Assembly (NCBI GenBank): GCA_963829085.1
Contig: CAWHHJ010000004.1
Span: forward strand, 310,001-374,000
Length of the DNA: 64,000 nt
Reading direction: 5' to 3'
From: PALSA-1004 sp963829085
GTDB taxonomy: Bacteria; Pseudomonadota; Gammaproteobacteria; Burkholderiales; SG8-41
Shown: in pieces, positions 42,522-52,208 of the stretch
Layout of the letters: every line of letters begins with the position of its first letter
Position numbering within the stretch: the stretch's first letter is position 1
Made by a program: the position numbers and the translations under genes
The notes under the pieces: generated by a model
Told to the model about the DNA's origin: nothing
What the model saw: the letters and a program-made list of their open reading frames with translations, nothing else
Databases searched by the model: none

Positions 42522-43091
42522 ATGCATTTGAGAACCGCGATGTTGCTAGCCGCATCCGTCACTGCTCTGCCGGCGGCGGCGCAGGATGTATATGTCGGTG
42601 ATCCGGCCCACACAATGGCATCCTTCGCGACCGGTCACCTGGGAATCTCATGGGTGCACGGGCGCTTCAACAAGACGACAACCGCCAAAGTAATCATCGA
42701 CCGCGCCGCCAGGAAAGGCACCATCGATGTGTTAATCGACGCGACATCCGTCGATACCGGACATGAAGCACGCGACAAGCACGTGCGCAGCGCAGATTAT
42801 CTCGACGTCGAAAAATTTCCGACGATTGCGTTCAAGTCGAGCAACTTGAAATTCACCGGCGACGACCTTAGTAGCGCAGACGGCGAGCTGACGATGATGG
42901 GCGTGACGCGGCCCGTAACCCTGAATGTCGCTTTGTTTCGCTGCATTCCGCATCCCGTAAATAAAAAGGAAATGTGCGGTGCTGAGGCGAGCACCGCAAT
43001 CAAGCGCTCCGAGTGGGGCATCAAGCGCGGCGCGACCGGAATTGGCGACGACGTCAAAATCTCAATCCAGATCGAAGCCTATAAAGAGTGA
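42522..43091 (+). CDS. YceI-family protein (second)
   Basis: A 189-residue paralog of the previous gene, with a signal peptide of about 20 residues (ALPAAAQ). The barrel motifs are GDPAHTMASFATGHLGISWVHGRFNKT, LIDATSVDTGHEARDKHVRS, DYLDVEKFPTIAFKS, and the ELTMMGVTRPVTLNV segment. It resembles E. coli YceI more than the first copy does. Contains two Cys (CIPHP and MCG) in a loop that may form a disulfide. Tandem with the first, likely from duplication with divergence. It is convergent with the Atm1-type exporter. Confidence 0.87.
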   Translation: MHLRTAMLLAASVTALPAAAQDVYVGDPAHTMASFATGHLGISWVHGRFNKTTTAKVIIDRAARKGTIDVLIDATSVDTGHEARDKHVRSADYLDVEKFPTIAFKSSNLKFTGDDLSSADGELTMMGVTRPVTLNVALFRCIPHPVNKKEMCGAEASTAIKRSEWGIKRGATGIGDDVKISIQIEAYKE

Positions 43092-43166
43092 TCTGCAGTC
43101 GTCGCTTTTGCGCGGGCGTAGCAGCTGATAGCGCATTGGCCCGCTAGTCTTCAGTAGCACGTCAAG

Positions 43167-45024
43167 TCACGCGCGGACGGCTGTACGTTGGTTCCTTTCC
43201 GCTCCCGCCGGGGTGGCAACGACGAATGCATCCTCCTGCTGCTGCAGCGCCCACATGTCCGCATAAACGCCGCCGCGCTCGAGGAGAGAGCGATGTGCGC
43301 CGCGCTCGACAATGCGCCCGCCATCCATTACCAGTATCTCATCGGCGTCCATCACTGTCGACAGCCGATGGGCTATAACAAGTGTCGTGCGTCCTTTGGA
43401 GATCTGTTCCAGCTCTGACTGGATGGCCTGCTCGGTGGCGGAGTCGAGCGCCGACGTTGCTTCGTCGAAAATGAGCATGCTCGGGTTCTTCAAGATCGCC
43501 CGCGCAATGGCGACGCGCTGCTTTTCGCCACCGGATAACTTTAGTCCGCGCTCTCCAACGCGCGTTTCATAGCGGTCCGGCAAAGTCGCGATAAACGCGT
43601 GGATATGCGCTGCCTGTGCCGCAGCGATAACTTCGTCGCGGGTCGCCTGCGGCCGGCCATACTGAATGTTGTAGTAAATAGTGTCGTTGAAAAGCACCGT
43701 GTCCTGCGGGACGATGCCGATGGCGCTGCGCAGGCTCGATTGTCTGAGATCGCGGATGTCCGCGTTGCCAACCTTGATGCGTCCGCGAGTGACGTCATAG
43801 AAACGGTAGAGCAGCCGTGCGAGCGTTGACTTGCCCGAGCCGCTGTGCCCGACTACAGCAAGCTTGTGGCCGGCCGGGATCGTAAAACTGACGTCGAAGA
43901 GGATTTGACGGTTCGGTTCGTAGCTGAAGTCCACATTCTCGAAGGTCACTCCCAATGGTAAAGGGTCGACCTCGCGCGCATCCGGCTTGTCCCTGATCTC
44001 TCGATTCTCCGCCAGCAGCCGGAACATGCGGTCCATGTCGATCTGCGCTTGCTTGATCTCCCGATAAACCATGCCGAGAAAATTAAGCGGGATGTAGAGC
44101 TGGATGAGCAGACCATTGATCAAGACAAGATCGCCGAGCGTCAATGTCTTCGTGACGACGCCGTCAGCAGCGAAGACCATGAGCACGGTCACGGCGATCG
44201 CGATGATGCAGCTCTGTCCAATGTTGAGCAAACCGAGCGAAGCTTCGGTTTTGACGGCCGCCGATTCATAGTGCTTCAGGTTCTCGTCGTAGCGCTGCGC
44301 CTCGTATTCTTCGTTGTTGAAGTACTTCACCGTTTCGTAGTTGAGCAGGCTGTCGACAGCCTTACTGTTTGCTTTCGAGTCGAGTTCGTTTGCCTCGCGC
44401 CGGATCGCGGTGCGCCACTCGGTGATCGCGATCGTGAACGATATATAAACCACGACCGCCGAGAACGTCACTGCCGTGAAGCGCCAGTCGAAGTGTGACA
44501 GCAGCACGGCGGCCACCAGCGCGAACTCGAGGATGACCGGAATGATCGAGAAGAGCATGTAGCTCATCAGCGTCCCGATGCCGCGCGTGCCGCGCTCGAT
44601 ATCACGCGCTACGCCGCCGGTCTGCCGGTCCAGGTGAAAGCGCAGGCTCAACGCATGCAAATGGCGGAAGACGGTTAATGCAATACGGCGGACCGCTCGT
44701 CTGCGTAACGCGCACAAACACGATGTCCCGCAGTTCGGCGAACAGCGTCGTGGACAAACGCAGGAGTCCATAGCCGACTAGCAAGGCCAGCGGTAACACG
44801 AGGACTGCGCGCGTCGGATCGAGAGAATCTACGACTGCCTTGAGCACCAGCGGAACCCCTACGTTAGCGAGTTTTGCGCCAATGAGCAGCGTGAGCGCTA
44901 TGGCAACGCGCCATTTGTATTCGCTCAGGTACGGCAGCAGCAGCGTCACCACCTGCCAGCGCGACCCGTTCACGGGTGTCGACTGCGGCATTGGTACAGC
45001 CATCGACTGATGATACGTCGCCAT
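43167..45024 (-). pseudogene. Atm1-type ABC exporter, frameshifted in this sequence
   Basis: An inner-membrane half-transporter of the Atm1/HMT1 type (permease plus ATPase; about 619 residues from 45024). N-part: MATYHQS, then transmembrane helices (LLPYLSEYKWRVAIALTLL). C-part: permease helices and ATPase with Walker A GHSGSGKSTLARLL, LSGGEKQRVAIARA and Walker B LIFDEATSALD. One extra base near 44700 breaks the frame at VRVTQ/RAVRR. Atm1-type exporters move glutathione or metal-thiol species, and related AtmA supports metal tolerance in Cupriavidus. The position beside the RND genes fits. Sequence error is likely, since the rest is intact. Confidence 0.85.
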
Positions 45025-45491
45025 TGCTATATTCCGTGTGAAGTCAGGTGCTATGCGTGGGACCGCGTTGGTGTGCACCTAAGATTTGCGTCTGTGTGCT
45101 TCCGCGCAAATTTGACGCTTGGTTATCTCAAGTATGCTACCACGCCGACGGCAGGCCATTGAAGGGCGCGGTGATCTGCGATGTTCGTGGTCGCTTGCTC
45201 ATGTGCTGAAGACAGCCGCAGTTATTGTGACGACCGGTTTCGATTCAGGCATCGTGAACAGAAGAATTCCTCGCATGAATGATGCCGCCGATCGCGTGAT
45301 TCGCGAATTGCCAGGGAGTTTTGTCAAGCGTTAAAGCGCGTACCCGCCAGATGAATGGATGAATGTTGACGCGCAATCCGCCTGAGACACAGCCGCACAT
45401 CAATCGCTTCTTTCTGATTGAGGGCGGCATAATCGTAAAACGTGGCGGACATGCTCAGGCATCTATCAGGCAGTGTCGATGCCGATGCCTG
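45025..45491. other. Intergenic, no confident gene
   Basis: About 470 bases upstream of the ABC exporter. Short open frames on the plus strand do not resemble any protein I know. The promoter of the ABC exporter is expected near 45030-45110. No repeat of the direct-repeat type was found here. Confidence 0.4.
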
Positions 45492-45520
45492 AAAAAAAAT
45501 GGGCGCTCAGCGAGCGCCCA
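45492..45520 (-). terminator. Rho-independent terminator
   Basis: Perfect stem of 9 base pairs (TGGGCGCTC / GAGCGCCCA) with loop AGC, followed on the minus strand by eight T residues. It lies about 220 bases beyond the cls stop and should end the transcript of the EEP phosphatase and cls genes, or of an unrecognised short transcript. The space between 45521 and 45740 has no gene I can support. Confidence 0.85.
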
Positions 45521-45740
45521 AAATTACCAAAGGAGGAGTGAAAACACTGAGCTTGCTGCTACTCTGCGCCTTCTATCTTTTCTTAGCAATTTGGGTGCCA
45601 CTTCGAAAGCCGCTTTTCATCAGGGCCTTATGTGTGTGCGACGCGCGCAGCCCGTTTCCAAGCGCACCGGGTATGGGCACGCTTCAGTCTCGCATGCACT
45701 AATCTGATGCCGGCGCCGCGCAGCACGTTGCAGCAACCAT

Positions 45741-46908
45741 CTAGATAAATTCCCGTGCGCGACCGTAAGACGACCAACCGGTGAGGAATCGCGCGAGTCC
45801 GTAACATAGCCACGTCATCGCCCGCGCCGGCAATGATTGCCGTTGCCAGCTCGCAATCTGGAGCTGTTGAGCGCCGGTGTTCAGAGCGTCCAGGAGGCTC
45901 GACTTTAATTCGCGCGCAAATCCGGCGTCGTCGATCATGACGTTCGCCTCGCGGGCGAGCAGCAGACTCATCGGATCGATATTCGATGAGCCGACCGTCG
46001 ACCATTGATCGTCGATGACGGCCACCTTCGCATGCAGGAAGCTGCGGTGATACTCGTATATCTCGACACCCGCCTTAAGAAAATAACCATACAAGGCCCG
46101 CGATGCATAGTGCAGCAACACATATTCCACACGGCCTTGCAGCAATAGAACGACACGCACTCCGCGTGCGGCGGCGTCGGTCAAAGCGCGGCGAAAATTC
46201 TTGCCCGGAAAAAAATATGCATTCGCGATGAAGATTTCGGATCGAGCGCCGTCGATTGCAGTCAGGTAACCGTTTTCAATCGCGGTTCGATGGCGCAGGT
46301 TGTCGCGCACCATGAAAGCGGCGCGCTGACTGCCGCAGGGACTCGCCTGCACAGGCAGCGTTTCGCTTTGCTTCCAGTGCTGATGAAGCTGTGTCCAGGT
46401 AACGAGCATCCACAATCGGGTCACTACCGGATAGATGTCAGCCAGCAGCGGGCCTTCGATTCTGACTGCATAGTCGAAACGCGGCGGTATCTGGCGCGGT
46501 GTATTCATGTCGTCAATGATATTGATACCGCCGACAAACGCGATTTTTGCGTCGAAGACGGAGATCTTGCGATGCAGCCGGCGCAAGCGCTCACGGCGCA
46601 GCGTCCAAGGTGAGATTTGCGGGCGAAACGTGAGCACTCGAACGCCGCTTCCGCGCAGGCGGCTGCAGAAAGTCCGCATTCAGGTCCTTTGATCCAAACC
46701 CATCGATGACGACATGGACGAAGACGCCGCGCGCGGCAGCGCGCGACAGTGCACCAGCGATGCGCTGTCCCGTAGCATCGTCGGAAAAGATATACGTTTC
46801 GAGATAGATCTCGCGTGCGGCGTCATCGCATGCCGCTTCGAGGGCGGGGAAGTATTCGCTGCCGGTGCGCAATAATTGAACGCAATTCCCGGCAACGAAC
46901 CGGGTCAT
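45741..46908 (-). pseudogene. Cardiolipin synthase (ClsB-like), frameshifted in this sequence
   Basis: A phospholipase-D-superfamily synthase of about 388 residues if intact. It joins phosphatidylglycerol with another phospholipid to make cardiolipin. Two HKD motifs are seen: HRKISVFDAKIAFVGGIN, and HAKVAVIDDQWSTVGSSN. One extra base near 46661 shifts the frame between DLNADFLQ and RLRGSGVRVL. The start overlaps the stop of the EEP gene by 4 bases. The pairing of an EEP phosphatase with this cls matches ybhP-ybhO (clsB) in E. coli. The indel is probably sequence error, but not certain. Confidence 0.83.
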
Positions 46909-47657
46909 GATCTGACGATTGTCGAGGTCAACACTGCGTGGTCAGAGATGCGCGCCCAGGGCTGTCCGCAATGCACGCGCGCATGCCGCACTTTGAAACC
47001 GCGGACATAGATACGATCAAGTTGGAATACAGGCAGCGCCGCCGGGAAGCTGCGGGCGGGGACGCCATGCGTGCGCTCGAATACTTCGTGCAGGCCTAAT
47101 GGACGCGCGAGTTCGTCCTGCGCGTGCCGGGCCCAGTCATTGAAGTCGCCGGCAATTATGAGTGGCGCCCGAGCGGGAACGACACGTTCGATGCGCTCCT
47201 GCAACGCGCGCATCTGGCGGCTGCGGTGCCGCGCGGTTAAGCCGAGATGGATGCACACGCAATGCAGCGGCTCCGTCCATTCGGGAACATTGACTTCACA
47301 GTGCAGTAATCCCCGACTCTCGAACCGGTGCTCCGAAATGTCCTCATTGTCCCAGCGCAGGATTGGAAACCGGCTCAGAATCGCATTGCCGTGATGGCCG
47401 CCGTCGTAAACGGCGTTTTTACCGTAGGCATAATCGGTCCACACGGAGTCGGCAAGAAATTCGTGCTGCGCCTGATTGGGCCAGCCGGAAAATCGCTGCG
47501 CGTTACCGGCATGACCGCCCTGCACTTCCTGCAGGAACATGAGATCGGCGTTCAGCACTCGCAGATGTTGGCGAACTTCGTGTATCACCAGCCTGCGCTT
47601 GAAAAAAGATAAGCCCTTGTGAATATTGTAGGTTGCGATATGCAGAGTTTTTGTCAT
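46905..47657 (-). CDS. Endonuclease/exonuclease/phosphatase family protein (YbhP-like)
   Basis: A 250-residue EEP-fold metalloenzyme. Motifs: TYNIHKGLSFF, the metal-binding Glu in MFLQEVQGGH, HLGLTARHRSRQ, DFNDW, and the catalytic SDHAVLTS at the C-terminus. It cleaves phosphodiester or phosphomonoester bonds. The start is ATG at 47657. It precedes cls by an ATGA overlap. In E. coli the neighbouring YbhP is of unknown function, so its target may be a lipid or nucleic acid. Confidence 0.85.
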   Translation of the reverse strand: MTKTLHIATYNIHKGLSFFKRRLVIHEVRQHLRVLNADLMFLQEVQGGHAGNAQRFSGWPNQAQHEFLADSVWTDYAYGKNAVYDGGHHGNAILSRFPILRWDNEDISEHRFESRGLLHCEVNVPEWTEPLHCVCIHLGLTARHRSRQMRALQERIERVVPARAPLIIAGDFNDWARHAQDELARPLGLHEVFERTHGVPARSFPAALPVFQLDRIYVRGFKVRHARVHCGQPWARISDHAVLTSTIVRS

Positions 47658-47834
47658 GGAGCCGAAGCGTTGTGAAGCGACACACTGCGCGGATACGGCG
47701 GCAGTAAACCGTTTCCTTATTGTGTCATGGAAACACGCCGCACGGCAGCAGCATGCGGCCGACGGTCGCCAGCGCTTGGCGAGCGCGACTGCGGGACAAC
47801 CAACGCAGAGGATTGGCGCGCCGCGCCGAAAGGA

Positions 47835-48932
47835 TTAAACGACCTCGAGCATCCGCTTCAAAGCGATGCGCGCGAGCTCAGCGTCCCGCGCCGGCACTTT
47901 GATCTGGTTTACTACCTTGCCGTCCACCAGATTTTCGAGCGTCCATGCAAGATGCTGCGGGTCGATGCGCGCCATCGTCGAGCACACGCAAACCGTCGGC
48001 GCCATGAACTGAACAATCTTGCCCTCGGGTTTTACCTGTTCCGCGATCCGATTCACCAGATTGAGCTCGGTGCCGACGAGCCAGCGGGTATTCGGCTTGG
48101 AATCAAGGATCGTTTTGATAATGAAATCCGTCGACCCGACGTAGTCGGACAATTTGCAAACCTCGAAATTACATTCCGGGTGAGCAATGACCATACCGTC
48201 CGGGTACTGGCTGCGGAAGTTCAACACATGCTGCACCTGAAACATCTGGTGCACCGAGCAATGCCCCTTCCACAGCAGAACCTTCGCTTTGCGAATCTGC
48301 GCCGGCGTAAGGCCGCCCAGCGGTTCGTCGAAATCCCACACCATCATTTCGTCCGGCGGAATGCCGATCATGTAGCCGCTCCAGCGTCCGAGATGCTGGT
48401 CCGGGAAAAACAGCACCTTCTCGCGTCGGGCAAAGGACCACTCGAGAATCTGTTTCGCGTTCGTCGAGGTGCAGACTATACCGCCGTGCTCGCCACAAAA
48501 CGCCTTGAGGTCAGCGGCCGAATTGATGTACGTGACCGGCGTAATTTTCTCGTCGGGATCAATTACTTCAGAAATTTCGCGCCACGCGCGCTCGACCTTC
48601 GCAAGGTTCGCCATATCGGCCATCGAGCAGCCGGCATTCATGTCAGGCAGTATCACCGTCTGCGACGGCTTCGAAAGAATGTCCGCCACTTCAGCCATGA
48701 AGTGGACACCGCAGAATACAAGGTAGTCCGCGTCGGTGCTCGCTGCCAGCTTGGATAACTGCAGCGAGTCGCCCTTGAGGTCCGCGTGCTTGTACACGTC
48801 GGCGCGCTGATAGTGGTGGCCGAGTATTACGGCGCGCTTGCCGAGCGCCGCTTTCGCCGTGACGATCCGACGCTCGCAGGCGTCGTCCTGTAGCGGTTTG
48901 AAACGGTCAAACGCAATCGCAGCAACCTGCAT
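47835..48932 (-). CDS. nadA: Quinolinate synthase A
   Basis: A 365-residue iron-sulfur enzyme of NAD biosynthesis. It condenses iminoaspartate with dihydroxyacetone phosphate to quinolinate. Candidate [4Fe-4S] ligands are Cys102 (NAGCSMAD), Cys254 (HPEC) and Cys315 or 317 (TVCVCSTM). The GHHYQRADVYKHADLKGDS segment is conserved. Its usual partners nadB and nadC are not adjacent. The ATG at 48932 has no strong ribosome site. The gap upstream (48933-49001) is A/T-rich and could hold a promoter. Confidence 0.93.
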   Translation of the reverse strand: MQVAAIAFDRFKPLQDDACERRIVTAKAALGKRAVILGHHYQRADVYKHADLKGDSLQLSKLAASTDADYLVFCGVHFMAEVADILSKPSQTVILPDMNAGCSMADMANLAKVERAWREISEVIDPDEKITPVTYINSAADLKAFCGEHGGIVCTSTNAKQILEWSFARREKVLFFPDQHLGRWSGYMIGIPPDEMMVWDFDEPLGGLTPAQIRKAKVLLWKGHCSVHQMFQVQHVLNFRSQYPDGMVIAHPECNFEVCKLSDYVGSTDFIIKTILDSKPNTRWLVGTELNLVNRIAEQVKPEGKIVQFMAPTVCVCSTMARIDPQHLAWTLENLVDGKVVNQIKVPARDAELARIALKRMLEVV

Positions 48933-49001
48933 GACGTGAAATCCCTGTATTAAAAGGGGTTAGAACCTTAACACACTATGACAAAAAATCCAGCCTGAAA
49001 T

Positions 49002-49493
49002 TCATTTCTCACCGTTGTCCGTTACACGCACAGGGTTATTGCTCACGCCGCCCGCACGCTGCGCTAACTGCCTTATGGCGTCAGCATTACTCCATGAAAA
49101 GACCTTGTCCGCCGCGTCGCGCCACGGCAGCCACGTGCAATTTAAATGCTCGAGCGGCGAAAGTCGTACCGGAACCTGACGCGGCAAGCGCAAACTAAAC
49201 CAGTGTTCTGTGTTGTGCGTTATCCCCGGCGCGTAACGTCCACGCCATCGCTGATAAATTTCAAATTCGCAGTGCTGGCACCAGTCAATGAGCTCAAACC
49301 TCGTGGCCTCGATCCCCGTTTCCTCCTGCACTTCCCGGACCGCGGTTTGCCGCAGTGATTCGCCGGCGTCCTGACTCCCGGTCACGGACTGCCAGAAGCC
49401 CGGCCGGTCAGCGCGTTCCAGCAACAGAACTTGAAGATCTGTTGTATGAATGACGACCAGTACCGATACCGGTATCTTGTAAGTCACCTCCAT
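49002..49493 (-). CDS. nudB: Dihydroneopterin triphosphate diphosphatase (Nudix)
   Basis: A 163-residue Nudix hydrolase acting in folate synthesis by removing pyrophosphate from dihydroneopterin triphosphate. The Nudix box is complete: GSQDAGESLRQTAVREVQEETGI (Gx5Ex7REVxEExGI). Substrate-side elements NTEHWFSLRLP and LEHLNCTWLPWRDA resemble NudB. The start is set at MEVTYKIP (49493), though the frame is open to 49514. In betaproteobacteria the gene follows aspS; here the RNase/barstar pair is inserted between. It is 42 bases after barstar. Confidence 0.87.
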   Translation of the reverse strand: MEVTYKIPVSVLVVIHTTDLQVLLLERADRPGFWQSVTGSQDAGESLRQTAVREVQEETGIEATRFELIDWCQHCEFEIYQRWRGRYAPGITHNTEHWFSLRLPRQVPVRLSPLEHLNCTWLPWRDAADKVFSWSNADAIRQLAQRAGGVSNNPVRVTDNGEK

Positions 49494-49535
49494 CGAATCA
49501 CGCTCGCCGAACACATGGGGACGCGTCTGCCCTAA

Positions 49536-49982
49536 TCAAGCCGTCAGCTGCGAAAATTTCCGCAACTTGAGACCTGCCGGCGCGCTATCGACAAGCACAA
49601 TAAAAATTCTGCCGCGTGAACGCCAGTCATCAGCGGCCGAGCGCAGAACATCCACGAACACAGACGCGTCGCGCTCTGCGTATTCGATAAAATGGTTCAT
49701 GTTGGCGCAATCGATCACATAGCCTCGTGCCGGCAGCCATGACAGATCCCGCACGCAGTCTGCAAATGCATCCCAGTTGGCGCCAAAGTGCGCGGGGAAC
49801 TTGAGTTGACGCGCCCACTGGGCCAGAAGTTCTGCCTTGTCCCGCGCCGCTTGAAGATCCACACGAATCCAGACACATTCCGAGGCCGCTGCGATCGCTT
49901 GCAAGGACTGCTTTTCGGCAGGCGCGAGGTACACGCCGGAATCCTCCGGCACAAGTTGCCGTTTCTCACCCTTGCGCGTCAT
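49536..49982 (-). CDS. Barstar-family ribonuclease inhibitor
   Basis: A 148-residue barstar homolog, the cytoplasmic inhibitor of a secreted RNase. Core: VWIRVDLQAARDKAELLAQWARQLKFPAHFGANWDAFADCVRDL, with the W-D-A-F segment that aligns with the barnase-contact helix, and later DVLRSAADDWRSRGRIFIVLV. The N-terminus carries 35 residues before the barstar fold. Start overlaps the RNase stop by 4 bases (ATGA), so the two are translated together. The pairing protects the host against the RNase. Confidence 0.87.
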   Translation of the reverse strand: MTRKGEKRQLVPEDSGVYLAPAEKQSLQAIAAASECVWIRVDLQAARDKAELLAQWARQLKFPAHFGANWDAFADCVRDLSWLPARGYVIDCANMNHFIEYAERDASVFVDVLRSAADDWRSRGRIFIVLVDSAPAGLKLRKFSQLTA

Positions 49983-50377
49983 GGGAGGACACGCTTGAAG
50001 CTGCGGTAATGGTCATCAGTGTAGTAGTACTCGCCGTCGTTGCCGGCGATGATTCGCCGGGCGCCCCGATTCGTGGCACCGGGCGTTGGCACCGTATATT
50101 CGCGATAGTAGCCGCGGCCCCGTGCCGGCAGCAGACGTTCGTAATTGCCGAACGTCGCGTCGTCCCGCGGTGACTTGAAGGGACCGCCGCGCTTAATCGC
50201 CTCGAGTATTTCACGTGCTTCACGCGGCAGCGCTGCGACAGCGATGGCCTCGTCGCTGCTGCCGACCGTTGTGCGGCCGAAGGCCTGTTGGCTGGGGCTG
50301 TATGCAAACGTACCGGCAAATGCGAGGATTGCAAGTGCCCACAGCGCGGCTGTCGAATGCCACGCAACGCGCCTCAT
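49979..50377 (-). CDS. Exported RNase of the N1/T1 (barnase/RNase Sa) family
   Basis: A 132-residue protein with an N-terminal signal or anchor (about residues 7-25) and a guanine-specific RNase fold. Catalytic residues match RNase Sa: Glu93 (YYREYTV), Arg108 (GARRIIAG) and His123 (TDDHYRSF). Further matches are GGPFKSPRDDATFGNYERLLP and YREYTVPTPGATNRG. It would degrade RNA in the periplasm or outside the cell, possibly for competition or nutrient uptake. Start overlaps the aspS stop by 4 bases and its stop overlaps barstar's start, which ties toxin, inhibitor and synthetase into one coupled unit. Confidence 0.88.
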   Translation of the reverse strand: MRRVAWHSTAALWALAILAFAGTFAYSPSQQAFGRTTVGSSDEAIAVAALPREAREILEAIKRGGPFKSPRDDATFGNYERLLPARGRGYYREYTVPTPGATNRGARRIIAGNDGEYYYTDDHYRSFKRVLP

Positions 50378-52150
50378 GGGTTCGGTTGCCGCAACCGGAT
50401 ATGCAGCTCACGCAGCTGTGCGTCATCGACCGTGTTCGGCGCATGTGTCAACAGGCACTGTGCGCGCTGAGTCTTCGGGAACGCGATTACATCCCGTATC
50501 GATTCAGCGCCTGTCATCATGGTAACGATACGATCGAGTCCGAACGCAATCCCGCCGTGCGGCGGCGCACCGAACTGCAGCGCCTGCAGCAGAAACCCGA
50601 ATTTCGCTTCCGCCTCGTCTGCCGAAATATTGAGGGCGCGGAAAACTTTCGACTGCACATCCTGGCGGTGGATACGCACCGAGCCGCCGCCGATCTCCCA
50701 ACCGTTGAGCACCATGTCGTGCGCCTTGGCGCGCGCCTTGCCGGGATCGGAATCCAGCAAATCTTCGTGACCATCGGCTGGGGCGGTAAACGGATGATGC
50801 ATGGCGTTCCACCGTTTGGTCGCCTCGTCCCACTCGAACATCGGAAAGTCCAGCACCCATAACGGCTGCCATCCGGCCTGCGCAAACCCTTTCTCATGAC
50901 CGATTTTCGCCCGCAGCGCGCCCAGCGCATCGTTCACCACCTTCGCAGCACCAGCGCCAAAGAAGACGAGGTCTCCATCCTTTGCGGCTCGTGCGTTGTA
51001 CGACGGCGTGCAGCGCATCGTCCGAAAGGTTCTTTACGATCGGCGACTGCATGCCGTCACGTCCCTTGGCGATTTCGTTGAATTTGATATAGGCGAGACC
51101 TTTCGCGCCATATACGCCGACGAATTCCGTGTACGCATCGATCTCGCCGCGGGATAGCGCGGTGCCGCCGCCCGGCACGAGCAAGCCGGCGACTCGTCCG
51201 CCGGCGGCGTTGGCCGGTCCTGAGAATACCTTGAACGCGACGTTCTTCATCGCATCGGTGAGTTCGGTGAGCTCGAGTGTCACGCGTAGATCCGGTTTGT
51301 CAGAACCAAAACGCGACATCGCCTCGTCGTAAGACATGCGCGGGAATGGCTGCGGCAGCGCGACGCCGAGCACGTCCTTGAACACGCCGACGATCATTTC
51401 TTCCATGATCGCCATGATTTCCAGCTGCGACATGAACGACGTCTCAACGTCGATCTGGGTGAACTCCGGCTGCCGATCCGCTCGCAGATCTTCATCGCGG
51501 AAACATTTGACGATCTGATAGTAGCGATCAAAACCGGCGATCATCAGCAGTTGCTTGAACAATTGAGGCGACTGCGGCAACGCGAAAAACTCGCCGGGAT
51601 GCACGCGGCTCGGTACCAGGTAATCGCGCGCGCCTTCGGGCGTCGAGCGCGTCAACATAGGCGTCTCGATGTCGATAAAGCCATGCTGGTCGAGAAACAC
51701 CCGTACGGCCATTGCGGTCTTGTAGCGCAGACGCAGGTTCTTCTGCATCTGCGGCCGGCGCAGATCGAGGAAGCGGTATTCGAGGCGCACGTTTTCCGAC
51801 AGCGTGTCGTCGTCCATCATGAACGGCGGCGTCAATGAAGGGTTCAAAATCTCCATCTCGGCTGCAAGCACTTCCACTTCGCCGCTTATCAGATTCGGGT
51901 TGACCGTTCCTGCCGGGCGCTCGCGGACCTTTCCCGTGACCTTGACGACGTATTCATTGCGCATTTTCTCGGCAGTCGCGAAGGTCGCGGCATTGTCGGG
52001 ATCACACACGATCTGCAGCAAACCTTCGCGGTCGCGCAGGTCAATGAAAATAACGCCGCCGTGATCGCGCCGGCGATGCACCCAGCCGTACACGGTGACT
52101 GTCTGACCGAGGTGCTTGCGGTTTATAAGCCCGCAGTATTCGCTACGCAT
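50374..52150 (-). pseudogene. aspS: Aspartyl-tRNA synthetase, frameshifted in this sequence
   Basis: An essential class II synthetase of about 591 residues if corrected. N-part: MRSEYCGLINRKHLGQTVTV (anticodon OB fold), then motif 2 FRDEDLRADRQPEFTQID. C-part: AAKDGDLVFFGAG, then motif 3 GIAFGLDRIVTMM. One extra base near 50989 shifts the frame between AVVQRT and AAKDG. The gene cannot be inactive in a viable cell unless a second copy exists, so the base is probably a sequence error. Order FmdB-like, DUF502, aspS, then nudB is typical of betaproteobacteria. GTG/ATG start: ATG at 52150. Confidence 0.9.
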
Positions 52151-52208
52151 GATGTACTTTCACGTTGGTAAGTAGAACGCGCCCGCATGCGGCACTTGCC
52201 GCACGTCC

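Noticed and set aside
45628..45690. Minus-strand 15-codon frame starting MKSGFRSG near 45620
   Set aside because: Too short and no homology; the terminator downstream can serve cls.
45499..45702. Plus-strand frame with AGGAGG before a GTG at 45538 and a hydrophobic start
   Set aside because: The ribosome site is only one base from the GTG, and the rest of the frame has no protein-like composition; it lies beside a minus-strand terminator.
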